NCBI RefSeq assembly: GCF_004362855.1
Contig: NZ_SNXW01000001.1
Span: forward strand, 432,121 to 496,120
Origin: Aquabacterium commune
Lineage (GTDB): Bacteria; Pseudomonadota; Gammaproteobacteria; Burkholderiales; Burkholderiaceae_C
Length of the DNA stretch: 64,000 bases
Direction: 5' to 3'
Shown here: positions 36,696 through 45,523 of the stretch, piece by piece
How positions within the stretch are numbered: the first letter of the stretch is position 1
Layout: every line of letters begins with the position of its first letter
Position numbers and translations under genes: made by a program
The notes under the pieces: model-generated
The model's database searches: none
Seen by the model: only the letters and a program-made list of their open reading frames with translations
What the model was told of the DNA's origin: nothing

Positions 36696-37580
36696 ATGAC
36701 CGACACCCTCGCCCGCCGGAACCTGACCGGAGCCCAAGTGGGCATCCCGCCCCGCCACATCGACTTCCGCTTCTCGCAAGCGCAGCAGCGCTATTTCTTC
36801 TTCGACCAGAACCCCCTGGCCAGCCTGGTGTTCGTGGTGTTCTCCGGCATCTTCCCGCCGGGCGAGCGCTTCTTCATGGAGTCGGTGCGCAACTTCCGCG
36901 ACCGCATCACCGACCCGGTGCTCAAGGCGCAGGTGTCCGGCTTCATGGGCCAGGAAGCCTTGCATGGCCGCGAGCACGACCGCCTCAACGACTTCTTCCG
37001 CGAACGCGGCTTCGACGTGGACCTGCCTGCGCGTTACGTGCGTTTCGGATTGCGCCAGCTGGCGCGCTTCTCACCCCGGCTGCAGCTGGCCTGCACGACG
37101 CAGATGGAGCACTTCACCGCCCACCTGGCCGAGCAGTGGCTGACCGACAAGGCCCTGGCCGCATCGTCCGACCCCGAGATGCTCAAGCTCTGGTACTGGC
37201 ACGCGCTGGAGGAGCTGGAGCACAAATCGGTGGCCTACGACGTGTTCGACCTCATCGGCGGTACGCAGCGCGAACGCAAGCAGGCCGGCTGGCTGGTCGG
37301 CTTCTTCATCGGCCTGCCGGTGGTGGCCAGCTGGGTGCACCTGCTCGTCAAGGAAGGTCAGCTGTTCCGGTTCAAAGAGAACCGCCGGGGCCTGAAAGCA
37401 CTGTTCGGACGCGGGGCCCTCATCAGCGAGGTGCTGCGCCACATGCCCACCTTCTGGCGCCGCAAGTTCCACCCCAGCCAGCAAGAAACGCAGGCGCTGG
37501 AGGCTTCGTGGCGCGAGCGCCTGTTCGGTCAAAACGGCGATCTGGTCGATGTCCATCGCAACCCCAAGGCCGCGGCCTGA
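36696..37580 (+). CDS. Predicted metal-dependent hydrolase (PF10118)
   Basis: Protein of 294 residues of the ferritin-like helical PF10118 family, often named YbaQ-like or metal-dependent hydrolase in annotation; its function is not established. Metal ligands are probably in MGQEALHGREH (about 88-98), CTTQMEHFTAHLAE and YWHALEELEHKSVAYDVF. These are repeated E/H-rich helices reminiscent of di-iron carboxylate proteins. TTTGGAGA precedes ATG 36696. The divergent TetR gene and its operator suggest ligand-induced expression. A lipid or steroid-like inducer is possible but not shown. Confidence 0.8.
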   Translation: MTDTLARRNLTGAQVGIPPRHIDFRFSQAQQRYFFFDQNPLASLVFVVFSGIFPPGERFFMESVRNFRDRITDPVLKAQVSGFMGQEALHGREHDRLNDFFRERGFDVDLPARYVRFGLRQLARFSPRLQLACTTQMEHFTAHLAEQWLTDKALAASSDPEMLKLWYWHALEELEHKSVAYDVFDLIGGTQRERKQAGWLVGFFIGLPVVASWVHLLVKEGQLFRFKENRRGLKALFGRGALISEVLRHMPTFWRRKFHPSQQETQALEASWRERLFGQNGDLVDVHRNPKAAA

Positions 37581-37612
37581 GCTGGCCAGACGCTTGACGC
37601 AGCGCCCAAGCC

Positions 37613-39142
37613 TCAGGCCCGCAGGCGGAAACGCCCCACCACGGTGGCCAAGGTTTCGGCCTGGTCCTTGAGGCTTTCGGCGGCCGCGGCGGACTGCTCC
37701 ACCAGGGCGGCGTTTTGCTGCGTCATCTGGTCCAGGCGGGTGACGGCCTGGCTGACATGGCCGATGCCTTCGGACTCCTGATCGGCCGCCTGCGTGATCT
37801 CGCGGATGATCTGGGTGACGTGCTCCACCCCGGTCACGATGCCCTGCATGGAAGCCCCGGCCTCCTGCACCAGGCGCGAGCCTGCTTCGACGCGCTCGGT
37901 CGAGGTGCCGATCAGGGTCTTGATCTCCCGGGCGGCGTCCGCACTGCGTTTCGCCAGCGAGCGCACCTCGCCCGCCACCACCGCGAAGCCGCGGCCCTGC
38001 TCGCCGGCACGGGCCGCTTCCACGGCAGCGTTCAGCGCCAGGATGTTGGTCTGGAAGGCGATGCCGTCGATGACGCTGATGATCTCGTTGATCTTGCGCG
38101 AGGCGGTGTCGATCTCGGTCATGTTGCTGACCACCTGCTGCATCACCTCGCCGCCATGGCGGGCGGCCGCGGTGGCGTCGGTGGCCAGGCTGTTGGCCGA
38201 GCGCGCGGACTCGGCGGTCTGGCGCACGGTGCCGGTGAGCTGGTCCATGGAGGACGCGGTTTCCTGCAAGCTGGACGCCGTGGTCTCGGTGCGCTGGCTG
38301 AGGTCCTGGTTGCCGGCGGCGATTTCGCTGGAGGCCGTCTCGATGGACTGCGCGGCACGCTGCACGGTCTGGATCGACGACGACAGCTCGTGCGTCATGC
38401 GCGCCAGTGCGCCCAGCAGCTGCCCGATCTCGTCGTCACGCTGGCTGTGCAGGTCCACATCGAAGCGGCCATCGGCCACGTGGTTGGCCGCGTCCAGCGC
38501 CAGGTGCACATCCTGCAGGATGCGTTTTTGCATGGCCCAGGCAAAAGCGAAGGCACCCAGGCAGGCCAGCAGACCAATGGTGCCGATCACCACTTCCTGC
38601 AGCACCAGCCCATCGCGCAAGTCGGCCAGATCGGCCTCGGAGTCGGCCTCCACCTGCTTGAGCAAGGCGGTCAACGAAGCCATCATGGCCTTGTGGTCTG
38701 CATCGGCAGACTGCAGCGCAGCGATGCCCGTGTTGGGGTCGATGGCGGAGAGATCCACCGCGGTGTCTGCGCTCTTGAGGAAGCTGCCCAGGCTCTTGTC
38801 AAAGGCCTTGGCGACATCGGTGTTGGCATCGCTGCCCGACAGCACCTCGCTGACCGACGCGCGGCTGGCCTTGCCCAGCTCGCTCAGCTTGCCGCGGAAG
38901 GCGGTGATGTCCGCGTCGCTCATCGATCCGATCACCGTGATCGTGCGGTACAGCCCGGCGTGGGCTTCAGACAGCCGTTGCCGCGCGGTCGAGATGGTGT
39001 CCTGATGGGCCGCGCCCTGTGCGTGCGTGGCCGAAACGCGGGTCTCGTAACGGTTCATGGCCATCAGCACGGCCACCAGGCTGGCCAACAGCACCAGGCT
39101 GACCGCGGTGGGCGCGGCCATCAGTGTCGTGCGCAAATTCAT
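37613..39142 (-). CDS. Methyl-accepting chemotaxis protein
   Basis: Chemoreceptor of 509 residues. TM1 is at about 8-29, then a four-helix-type periplasmic sensor to about 185, and TM2 at about 188-210. The HAMP domain is followed by the long signalling domain. Its hairpin tip reads FQTNILALNAAVEAARAGEQGRGFAVVAGEV. No C-terminal CheR-docking pentapeptide is seen (ends GRFRLRA). CCAAGGAGA lies before ATG 39142. It is the last gene of a cheZ-like/cheY/cheA/cheW/cache/MCP operon, 55 bp after the cache gene. Confidence 0.93.
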   Translation of the reverse strand: MNLRTTLMAAPTAVSLVLLASLVAVLMAMNRYETRVSATHAQGAAHQDTISTARQRLSEAHAGLYRTITVIGSMSDADITAFRGKLSELGKASRASVSEVLSGSDANTDVAKAFDKSLGSFLKSADTAVDLSAIDPNTGIAALQSADADHKAMMASLTALLKQVEADSEADLADLRDGLVLQEVVIGTIGLLACLGAFAFAWAMQKRILQDVHLALDAANHVADGRFDVDLHSQRDDEIGQLLGALARMTHELSSSIQTVQRAAQSIETASSEIAAGNQDLSQRTETTASSLQETASSMDQLTGTVRQTAESARSANSLATDATAAARHGGEVMQQVVSNMTEIDTASRKINEIISVIDGIAFQTNILALNAAVEAARAGEQGRGFAVVAGEVRSLAKRSADAAREIKTLIGTSTERVEAGSRLVQEAGASMQGIVTGVEHVTQIIREITQAADQESEGIGHVSQAVTRLDQMTQQNAALVEQSAAAAESLKDQAETLATVVGRFRLRA

Positions 39143-39197
39143 GTTCTTGTCTCCTTGGACCCACGGGCCCTGAAGGCCCGTCGTCGTCACCTGCGGG

Positions 39198-39665
39198 TCA
39201 TTTGTAGATGCCGCCGCACACCACCGTGTCATCGAGCTTTTCGCAGTACATGCTCTTGGGCTCGATCTTCTTGTTCTCGGGGTTGGTGAATTTGTAGTCC
39301 TGCCAGAAACTGGCTTGCGACTTGGCCATCTCGACGCGCTCCTTGACGAAGGGCTTGCCGTCGATGTCCTTGAGGTCGATGAGGTTCTTGCCCACCATCT
39401 TGGCGTTGGCACCATGGGCGTGCACGGTGCCGTCCAGGCCATAGACGACGATGTAGAGGTCGCTCTTGTGCCAAGCAGCGCTGGCCTTGTCGCTGAACTC
39501 GGCGTAGGCCTTGTCCTTGCCAGACGACTTCACGTAGGCCACGCCTTTCTTCACCATGGTGATGGCGTCGTCCTTGGTGGCGCCGCCTTCGGCAGCCCAG
39601 GCTGGGGCGAGGGTGGTGAGGCTGGCCGTCAGGGCCAGGGCGGCGATGCGGGAGATGTGCTTCAT
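39198..39665 (-). CDS. Secreted single cache-domain protein
   Basis: Protein of 155 residues with a Sec signal peptide (about 1-24, ending AWAA). A single sCache-type sensor domain follows: DAITMVKKGVAYVKSSGKDKAYAEFSD, LYIVVYGLDGTVHAHGANAKMVGKNLIDLKD, and SFWQDYKFTNPENKKIEPKSMYCEKLDD. It has no membrane anchor or output domain, so it should be a free periplasmic ligand-binding protein. GAGGAC is upstream of ATG 39665. It sits between cheW and an MCP, which suggests it presents a ligand to the receptor. That role is inference. Confidence 0.87.
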   Translation of the reverse strand: MKHISRIAALALTASLTTLAPAWAAEGGATKDDAITMVKKGVAYVKSSGKDKAYAEFSDKASAAWHKSDLYIVVYGLDGTVHAHGANAKMVGKNLIDLKDIDGKPFVKERVEMAKSQASFWQDYKFTNPENKKIEPKSMYCEKLDDTVVCGGIYK

Positions 39666-39753
39666 GTGGGTGTCCTCGTGCAGAAAGATGCCGTGCAAGA
39701 GTGACTCCGCTCACGGCCGCGGTCCGGCTGTCAGAGCAGCCAGTTGGCAGGTG

Positions 39754-40230
39754 TCAGTCGATCAAGCCCATGTCCTGGCTCATCAACATGCTCTCGATGT
39801 CGAGCAGGATGACCATGCGCTCGCCCACCTGGGCGAGGCCACGGATGTAGGTGGCGTCGATGGCCGAGCTCATTTCGGGGGCGGGGCGAACGGCCTCGAC
39901 CGGGATCTCCATCACGTCGCTGACCGAGTCCACCACCGTGCCGATGGTGCGCTGGCCGATGTGCAACACGATGGTCACCGTGAAGGCGTTGTACTCCGAG
40001 GAGGTGCAACCGAAGCGCAGGCGCAGGTCCACGATGGGGACGATGGTGCCGCGCAGGTTGACCACGCCTTTGAGGAAGTGCGGCGCGTTGGCGATGCGGG
40101 TCGGGTTCTCGTAACCGCGGATCTCCTGCACCTTCAGGATGTCGATGCCGTATTCCTCGTCACCGAGCCGGAAGGTCAGGTACTCACGTGCCAATTCAGA
40201 TTGCACGTCCAGTTTTTCCATCATGCCCAT
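39754..40230 (-). CDS. cheW: CheW, chemotaxis coupling protein
   Basis: Adaptor of 158 residues linking receptors to CheA. The CheW fold is plain: EYLTFRLGDEEYGIDILKVQEIRGYENPT is its start, with the arm VVNLRGTIVPIVDLRLRFG and the C-terminal ATYIRGLAQVGERMVILLDIE. GAGGAGC precedes ATG 40230. It lies 41 bp after cheA. Confidence 0.96.
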   Translation of the reverse strand: MGMMEKLDVQSELAREYLTFRLGDEEYGIDILKVQEIRGYENPTRIANAPHFLKGVVNLRGTIVPIVDLRLRFGCTSSEYNAFTVTIVLHIGQRTIGTVVDSVSDVMEIPVEAVRPAPEMSSAIDATYIRGLAQVGERMVILLDIESMLMSQDMGLID

Positions 40231-40271
40231 TTGGCTGCTCCTCTTGTTGCGTGGCGTGCTCAGTGGCGATG

Positions 40272-42467
40272 TCAGTGGCGCGAACGGCGCACCAGGCTGC
40301 CCACGTCCAGGATCAGTGCCACACGGCCGTCACCCATGATGGTGGCGCCCGACACGTCGTTGACCTTGCGGTAGTTGGTCTCCAGGTTCTTGACCACCAC
40401 CTGTTGCTGACCCAGCAGTTCGTCCACCAGCAGGGCCACGCGGCCGCTCTCTGCTTCGACGACCACCATGATCCCGCTGTTGTGCTCCCAGTCGAAGCGG
40501 GGCACGTTGAAAACGCGCTCCAGTTCGATGACGGGCATGTATTCGTCGCGGACCTCGACCACGCGGCCCGAGCCGCCCACGGTCTTGATCATCTCGGTGC
40601 TGACCTGGAAGCTCTCGACCACCGAGGACAGCGGCAGGATGTAAACCTCTTCGCCCACACCCACGCTCATGCCGTCCATGATGGCCAGGGTCAGTGGCAG
40701 ACGCACCGCCACGCGCATGCCATAGCCTTCGGCGGAGTCGATCTCGACCGTGCCGCCCAGCGAGGTGATGTTCTTCTTGACCACGTCCATGCCGACACCG
40801 CGGCCAGACACGTCGGTGACCTCGTCGGCCGTGGAGAAGCCCGGCGCGAAGATCAGGCTCCAGACCTCGGGGTCGGTCATGGAGTCCGGCGCGTCGATGC
40901 CCTTTTCGCGGGCCTTCTTGAGCAGCTTCTCGCGCGACAGGCCCTTGCCGTCGTCGCGCACCTCGATCACGATGGAGCCGCCCTGGTGAGACGCCGCCAG
41001 GGTGATGGTGCCAATCTCGGGCTTGCCAGCCGCCAGGCGGTCGGCCGGCATCTCGATGCCGTGGTCGCAGGAGTTGCGCACCAGGTGGGTCAGCGGGTCG
41101 GTGATCTTCTCGACCAGGCCCTTGTCCAATTCGGTGGCTTCGCCCTGGGTGACCAGCTCGACTTTCTTGCCCAGCTTGTTGGCCAGGTCGCGCAGCATGC
41201 GCGGGAAGCGGCTGAACACCGTGGACATCGGAATCATCCGGATCGACATCACCGCTTCTTGCAGGTCGCGGGTGTTGCGGTCCAGGTCGGTCAGGCCGGT
41301 GACCAGTTGCTGGTAAACGACCGGGTCCAGGCCGCGGCTGTTTTGCGCCAGCATGGCCTGGGTGATGACCAGTTCGCCCACCAGGTTGATGAGCTGGTCC
41401 ACCTTTTCCACCGACACGCGGATGGTTGAGGCCTCCAGCGCGGCGGCAGGCTTGTCGGCTTTGGGTGCAGCGGGCTTGACCGCAGCGGCCACGGGCTTGA
41501 GGACAGCGGGTTCGGCGGCAGCGGCGGCCGGGGCCTTGTCGGGTGCACCGGGGGCGTTGTCGAAGAAGCCGTAGCCCTTCTCTTGCGGCTCGGCGGCCGC
41601 CGTGGCGGAGGCCTCAGCGGCGTCAGGCGCGTCGAAGAAGCCGTAGCCGGGGTCGGCAGGCGCGCTCGCGGCTGCAGGCGCATCGGCCAGGTTGACGAAG
41701 GCCACTTGCTCACGCGCCACGTGGAAGGTGAACAGGTCCAGCAGCTCGGACTCGGCGGCGGCGGTGCTCACCTGGAAGCGGCGGATGCCAGCCAGGGCGG
41801 CATCGTCCGGCAAGGGCGAGATGGTGCCCAGGTCGGTGATTTCCTTGAACAGGTCAACGAGGTTGTCTGCCTGGGCCGGGTCGCTCAGGGGGCCGACACG
41901 CAGCTCGACGGTGCGCTGACCCGAGGTCGCAGCAGCGGCGGACGTGGCGGACGTTGCGGCAGTCCCAGCCGGGGCCGCAGCGGAGGCAGCGACAGGCGCC
42001 GCCTTGGCCGGGGCCGCCACAGGCGCAACCTGGGCCACAGGGGCCTCGCCGGACGACATGGCGCGGATGTTGAACAGCAGCTCGGTGGTGTCCACCACGG
42101 CGCCACCGGAGCCCTGGTGGCGGCCCAGCATGGACTTGAGCGCATCGCCCGACTGCAGCAGCACGTCCACCATCGGCGCGGTGGGCGCCAGTTCGTGGCG
42201 GCGCAGCTTGTCGAGCAGCGTCTCCATCTGGTGGGTCAACTCGGCCACATCGGAGAAGCCAAAGGTCGCAGCGCCCCCCTTGATGGAGTGGGCGCAGCGG
42301 AAGATGGCGTTGAGTTCTTCGTCGTCGGCGGCCTCGATGTCCAGCTCCAGCAGGAGCTGTTCCATGTTTTCCAGGTTCTCGCCCGCCTCTTCGAAGAAGA
42401 CTTGGTAGAACTGGCTGAGGTCAATCCCTGCCGAAGACGTGCTGTTGTCGGTGCTCGTGTCTGCCAT
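40272..42467 (-). CDS. cheA: CheA, chemotaxis histidine kinase
   Basis: Kinase of 731 residues. The phosphorylated His is His60 in RCAHSIKGGAATFGF. A P2-like docking domain lies at about 185-260. The linker carries two copies of GYGFFD (274-279 and 298-303) within an Ala/Pro-rich stretch. The P3 dimerisation helices start at STIRVSVEKVDQLINLVGELV. The ATPase domain shows HLVRNSCDHGIE, VRDDGKGLS and GRGVGMDVVKKN. The C-terminus is a CheW-like P5 domain. It is downstream of cheY and upstream of cheW on the minus strand. Confidence 0.97.
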   Translation of the reverse strand: MADTSTDNSTSSAGIDLSQFYQVFFEEAGENLENMEQLLLELDIEAADDEELNAIFRCAHSIKGGAATFGFSDVAELTHQMETLLDKLRRHELAPTAPMVDVLLQSGDALKSMLGRHQGSGGAVVDTTELLFNIRAMSSGEAPVAQVAPVAAPAKAAPVAASAAAPAGTAATSATSAAAATSGQRTVELRVGPLSDPAQADNLVDLFKEITDLGTISPLPDDAALAGIRRFQVSTAAAESELLDLFTFHVAREQVAFVNLADAPAAASAPADPGYGFFDAPDAAEASATAAAEPQEKGYGFFDNAPGAPDKAPAAAAAEPAVLKPVAAAVKPAAPKADKPAAALEASTIRVSVEKVDQLINLVGELVITQAMLAQNSRGLDPVVYQQLVTGLTDLDRNTRDLQEAVMSIRMIPMSTVFSRFPRMLRDLANKLGKKVELVTQGEATELDKGLVEKITDPLTHLVRNSCDHGIEMPADRLAAGKPEIGTITLAASHQGGSIVIEVRDDGKGLSREKLLKKAREKGIDAPDSMTDPEVWSLIFAPGFSTADEVTDVSGRGVGMDVVKKNITSLGGTVEIDSAEGYGMRVAVRLPLTLAIMDGMSVGVGEEVYILPLSSVVESFQVSTEMIKTVGGSGRVVEVRDEYMPVIELERVFNVPRFDWEHNSGIMVVVEAESGRVALLVDELLGQQQVVVKNLETNYRKVNDVSGATIMGDGRVALILDVGSLVRRSRH

Positions 42468-42535
42468 GTCTGGCTCCCGATGTTCGTGGCGATGCTTGCG
42501 GGCACGTGCGCCGGCCCGTCAGCGGATCCCTGTGT

Positions 42536-42898
42536 TCAGCGGATCACCTTCTGGATGACTTCGATCAGCTTGTTCGGGTCGAAGGGCTTGACCAGCCAGC
42601 CAGTGGCGCCGGCGGCACGGCCGGCCTGCTTCATCTGATCGCTGGACTCGGTGGTGAGGATCAGGATCGGCGTGGCCTTGAACTGTGCGGTTTCACGCAG
42701 TTTCTTGGTCAGGCTGATGCCGTCCATGCGGGGCATGTTCTGGTCGGTGAGCACCAGATCGAAGCTGCGGCCGCCGGCCTTTTCCCAGGCATCCTGTCCG
42801 TCCACGGCCTCGATCACGTTGTAGCCAGCGCTTTTGAGTGTGAAAGAAACCATCTGACGCATGGATGCGGAATCGTCAACGGCAAGAATCGAGTGCAT
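42536..42898 (-). CDS. cheY: CheY-like chemotaxis response regulator
   Basis: Receiver of 120 residues without an output domain. The acidic pair is VDDS, the phosphoacceptor is Asp52 in LVLTDQNMPRMDG, the Thr is in ILILTTESSDQM, and the Lys is in WLVKPFDPNKL. It should carry the signal from CheA to the flagellar motor or another target. It is 68 bp upstream of cheA and 115 bp downstream of a CheZ-like gene. Confidence 0.93.
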   Translation of the reverse strand: MHSILAVDDSASMRQMVSFTLKSAGYNVIEAVDGQDAWEKAGGRSFDLVLTDQNMPRMDGISLTKKLRETAQFKATPILILTTESSDQMKQAGRAAGATGWLVKPFDPNKLIEVIQKVIR

Positions 42899-43013
42899 GG
42901 CGCTCTCCGGTACTTGATGAACTTTGCGTGTGGACAGGCAGGGTCAAATCAACTTGACTGACTTTGCAACTTTTTCGTATTTCGGCAGACGGGATGGAAT
43001 CTTTAGCCACGGT

Positions 43014-43463
43014 TCAGAACAATTCCACTGAACCAGCGTCCATCTCGTCCTGCGTGACGGGGTTGGGCTTGAGCGGCCCTTCCTCGACCACGGCGGCGCC
43101 GTCCGGATCGTCGTCGCCAAGGGCGTCGCGGGCGATCTGGTCGGCGCAGTTGCGCAGGCGTTTGTTGGTGTGGGCGATCAACTGCGTGGCCATGTCCTGG
43201 AACTGCAGGGCCGTGACCGCCTTGAACAGCGTTTGACGCACTTCGGTCAAGTGCGGCGTGATTTCGTGGCCCTGGTCGATCACGGTGCCGAGCTGGCCGG
43301 CAGAATCGTGAAATCCTTCCATGAGGGCCAGGCAGGCGTCGTCCAGCAGGCGCTGCAAGCGCTCGAGGTCGTTGCTGGCCGTCATCAGGTGGTCCTGAAG
43401 GCCGGCGGCCAGCAGCAAAGACATCTCGGGGGGCTGGGACGCGACGTTGTCGTCGTGGCTCAT
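43014..43463 (-). CDS. Small CheZ-like protein, putative CheY-P phosphatase
   Basis: Protein of 149 residues, first in the chemotaxis operon. The central helix has ALQFQDMATQLIAHTNKRL. This matches the CheZ active-site pattern, where Asp and Gln lie four residues apart: here Asp90 and Gln94, as in Asp143 and Gln147 of E. coli CheZ (from memory). The C-terminal peptide DAGSVELF resembles the acidic-hydrophobic CheY-binding tail of CheZ. It is shorter than E. coli CheZ (214 residues). Phosphatase activity is inferred. ATG 43463 has TGGAG upstream. Confidence 0.7.
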   Translation of the reverse strand: MSHDDNVASQPPEMSLLLAAGLQDHLMTASNDLERLQRLLDDACLALMEGFHDSAGQLGTVIDQGHEITPHLTEVRQTLFKAVTALQFQDMATQLIAHTNKRLRNCADQIARDALGDDDPDGAAVVEEGPLKPNPVTQDEMDAGSVELF

Positions 43464-43666
43464 CGTGGCTCCACTCAACCAAGGTTAATGTCGGGGGTCG
43501 TCAGAACGACCGGGTACATCGGGTTGTCGGCAGGTTTGCAGTGATCCTGAGGGCTTTGCATCAACGGATCACGCGCTTTGGCCGGTTGGTAGAATTTTTC
43601 ACATTCCCCGTCCAGCGGTGTCCACAATGACGTGGCGAAACTGGGCGTAAATCGAAGGATCGAAGC

Positions 43667-44893
43667 TTGCCTGTGCCGGAGTTCTCATCCCCCCCACCCC
43701 TGGTGAGCCCCAACGGGCTGCAACCGGGCCAGCAACCCGTGCGCCTGCGGGTGCTGCACCTGGAGGACAACGAGGGTGACCACGCCCTGGTCGCGGCACA
43801 CCTGATGCGCGGCGGCATCCAGGCCGACATCCACCGCGTGGAAACCGAGTCCACCCTGATCGAGGCCCTCGCGGACGACTGGGACCTCATCCTCTCCGAC
43901 TACAACCTGCCGGGCTACTCGGGCCTGGCCGCGCTCGACAAGGTGCGCTCGCTGGGCAAGCTGGTGCCCTTCATCCTGGTGTCCGGCGAAATCGGCGAAG
44001 ACATCGCCGTGCAGGCCATGCGCAACGGCGCCAACGACTACCTGCTCAAAAGCAACCTGACCCGCCTGGCGCCTGCGGCCCTGCTGGCCATCGAGGCCAA
44101 CCGCACGCGCATCGCCAAGCAGCGCGCCGACCACGCCCTGACCCGCTCGCGCCAGCAGCTGCGCGAGCTCGCCCAGCACTTGCAGACCAGCATCGAGCAG
44201 GAGCGCGCGGCGATCGCCCGCGAGATCCACGACGACGTCGGGGGCGCGCTCACGGCCGTGAAGTTCGACCTGGCCTGGATGGCGCGGCATGCGCCCTCGC
44301 CCGAGATCGCCGAGCGGGTGGCGCAGGCGCTGGAGTCGGTCAACCACGCCCACGAGGCCAGCCAGCGCGTCATGCACAACCTGCGCCCGGCCATCCTGGA
44401 GCAGGGCCTGGTGGCCGCACTCCAATGGATGACCGACCGCTTCGGCAAGCGCACCGGCCTGGAAGCCACCTTCCGCACCAGCCATGAATCCATGCAACTG
44501 GCGCCCGGCGTGCCCCTGGTGGCCTACCGTTTCGCCCAGGAGGCGCTGACGAATGTCTCCAAACACGCACAGGCCACCAAGGTGAGCGTGGATGTGTCTC
44601 AGGCGGGCGGCGTTCTGTCCATCGAAGTGACAGACAATGGCAAAGGCCTGAGCGGGGAAGACTTGGCCAAGGCCCGGTCCTTCGGCATCCGTGGCTTGCA
44701 CGAGCGCGCGGAGACGGTGGGTGGCTGGGTGGACATCAGCAGCAAGCCCGGCGGCACCACGCTGATCCTGTCGGTTCCTCTGTCCGGCCCCGAGAACGGC
44801 TTCATCGACCGCCTGCTGCCCGGGCTGGACGGTGACGTCGCCAGCATCGACCACGACGACCCTGACGACCCGACCGCCTGGGGCAAACTATGA
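43667..44893 (+). CDS. Hybrid receiver-histidine kinase (HisKA_3)
   Basis: Cytoplasmic sensor kinase of 408 residues with no membrane segment. An N-terminal receiver domain comes first (LHLEDNEGD, Asp78 in LILSDYNLPGYSG). The HisKA_3 dimerisation domain follows with His188 in AAIAREIHDDVGGALTAVKFDLAW. Then comes a HATPase domain with ALTNVSKHA, VTDNGKGLSGED and FGIRGLHERAETVGG. The start is non-ATG: TTG 43667, with GAAGGA well placed, or GTG 43673. It is coupled by ATGA to a NarL-type regulator and divergent from the chemotaxis operon. Confidence 0.85.
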   Translation: MPVPEFSSPPPLVSPNGLQPGQQPVRLRVLHLEDNEGDHALVAAHLMRGGIQADIHRVETESTLIEALADDWDLILSDYNLPGYSGLAALDKVRSLGKLVPFILVSGEIGEDIAVQAMRNGANDYLLKSNLTRLAPAALLAIEANRTRIAKQRADHALTRSRQQLRELAQHLQTSIEQERAAIAREIHDDVGGALTAVKFDLAWMARHAPSPEIAERVAQALESVNHAHEASQRVMHNLRPAILEQGLVAALQWMTDRFGKRTGLEATFRTSHESMQLAPGVPLVAYRFAQEALTNVSKHAQATKVSVDVSQAGGVLSIEVTDNGKGLSGEDLAKARSFGIRGLHERAETVGGWVDISSKPGGTTLILSVPLSGPENGFIDRLLPGLDGDVASIDHDDPDDPTAWGKL

Positions 44894-45519
44894 TCAAAGT
44901 CATCCTCTGCGACGACCACGCCCTCATCCGCCGGGGCATCCGCGACACGCTGGCCGATGCGGCCGACATCGACGTGGTGGGCGAAGCCGCAGACTATGGC
45001 GAGTTGCGCGCCCTGTTCCGTGACCAGACCTGCGACGTGCTGGTGCTGGACATCAACCTGCCTGGGCGCAGCGGCCTGGACGTGCTGCATGTGCTCAAGG
45101 AAGAAGGCAACCCGGTGAAGGTGCTGGTGGTCTCGATGTACCCCGAAGACCAGTACGCCATGCGCGCGCTCAAGGCCGGGGCCTCGGGCTACCTCAACAA
45201 GGGCAGCGATGCTGCGCAGATCGTCGCGGCGGTGCGCACCGTCTCGCAGGGCCGCAAGTACGTCACGCCCGAGATGGCGCAGATGCTGGTGGACAACCTG
45301 ACCACCCCCGCCCAGGAAGACGCGCACCAGAAGCTCTCGGACCGCGAGTTGCAGACGCTGGTGATGATCGCCTCGGGCAAGCGCCTCTCAGACATCGCCG
45401 AACAATTGCTGCTCAGCCCCAAGACCGTGAGCGTTTACCGCGCCCGGGTGTTGGAAAAGCTGGGTCTGACCAACAACTCCGAGCTCACGGTGTACGCCAT
45501 CCGCAACGGGCTGGTGTGA
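44890..45519 (+). CDS. NarL/FixJ-type response regulator
   Basis: Response regulator of 209 residues, the partner of the upstream kinase. It has a receiver domain with Asp54 in LVLDINLPGRSGLDVL and Lys in YLNKGSDA. The LuxR-type HTH reads KLSDRELQTLVMIASGKRLSDIAEQLLLSPKTVSVYRARVLEKLGL (key residues only: the S-x-K-T-V recognition helix at about 177-187). The start overlaps the kinase stop by 4 bp. The downstream flippase gene begins 4 bp after it, so it may be in one operon with surface polysaccharide genes. Confidence 0.94.
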   Translation: MIKVILCDDHALIRRGIRDTLADAADIDVVGEAADYGELRALFRDQTCDVLVLDINLPGRSGLDVLHVLKEEGNPVKVLVVSMYPEDQYAMRALKAGASGYLNKGSDAAQIVAAVRTVSQGRKYVTPEMAQMLVDNLTTPAQEDAHQKLSDRELQTLVMIASGKRLSDIAEQLLLSPKTVSVYRARVLEKLGLTNNSELTVYAIRNGLV

Positions 45520-45523
45520 CGTT

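Noticed and set aside
39143-39442. Upstream extension of the MCP frame
   Set aside because: Overlaps the cache gene out of frame; ATG 39142 has AAGGAGA and the expected first transmembrane helix.
43524-43531. GCCGACAA on the minus strand, resembling a sigma-28 -10 box before the chemotaxis operon
   Set aside because: No TAAA-like -35 element at the required 15-bp spacing.
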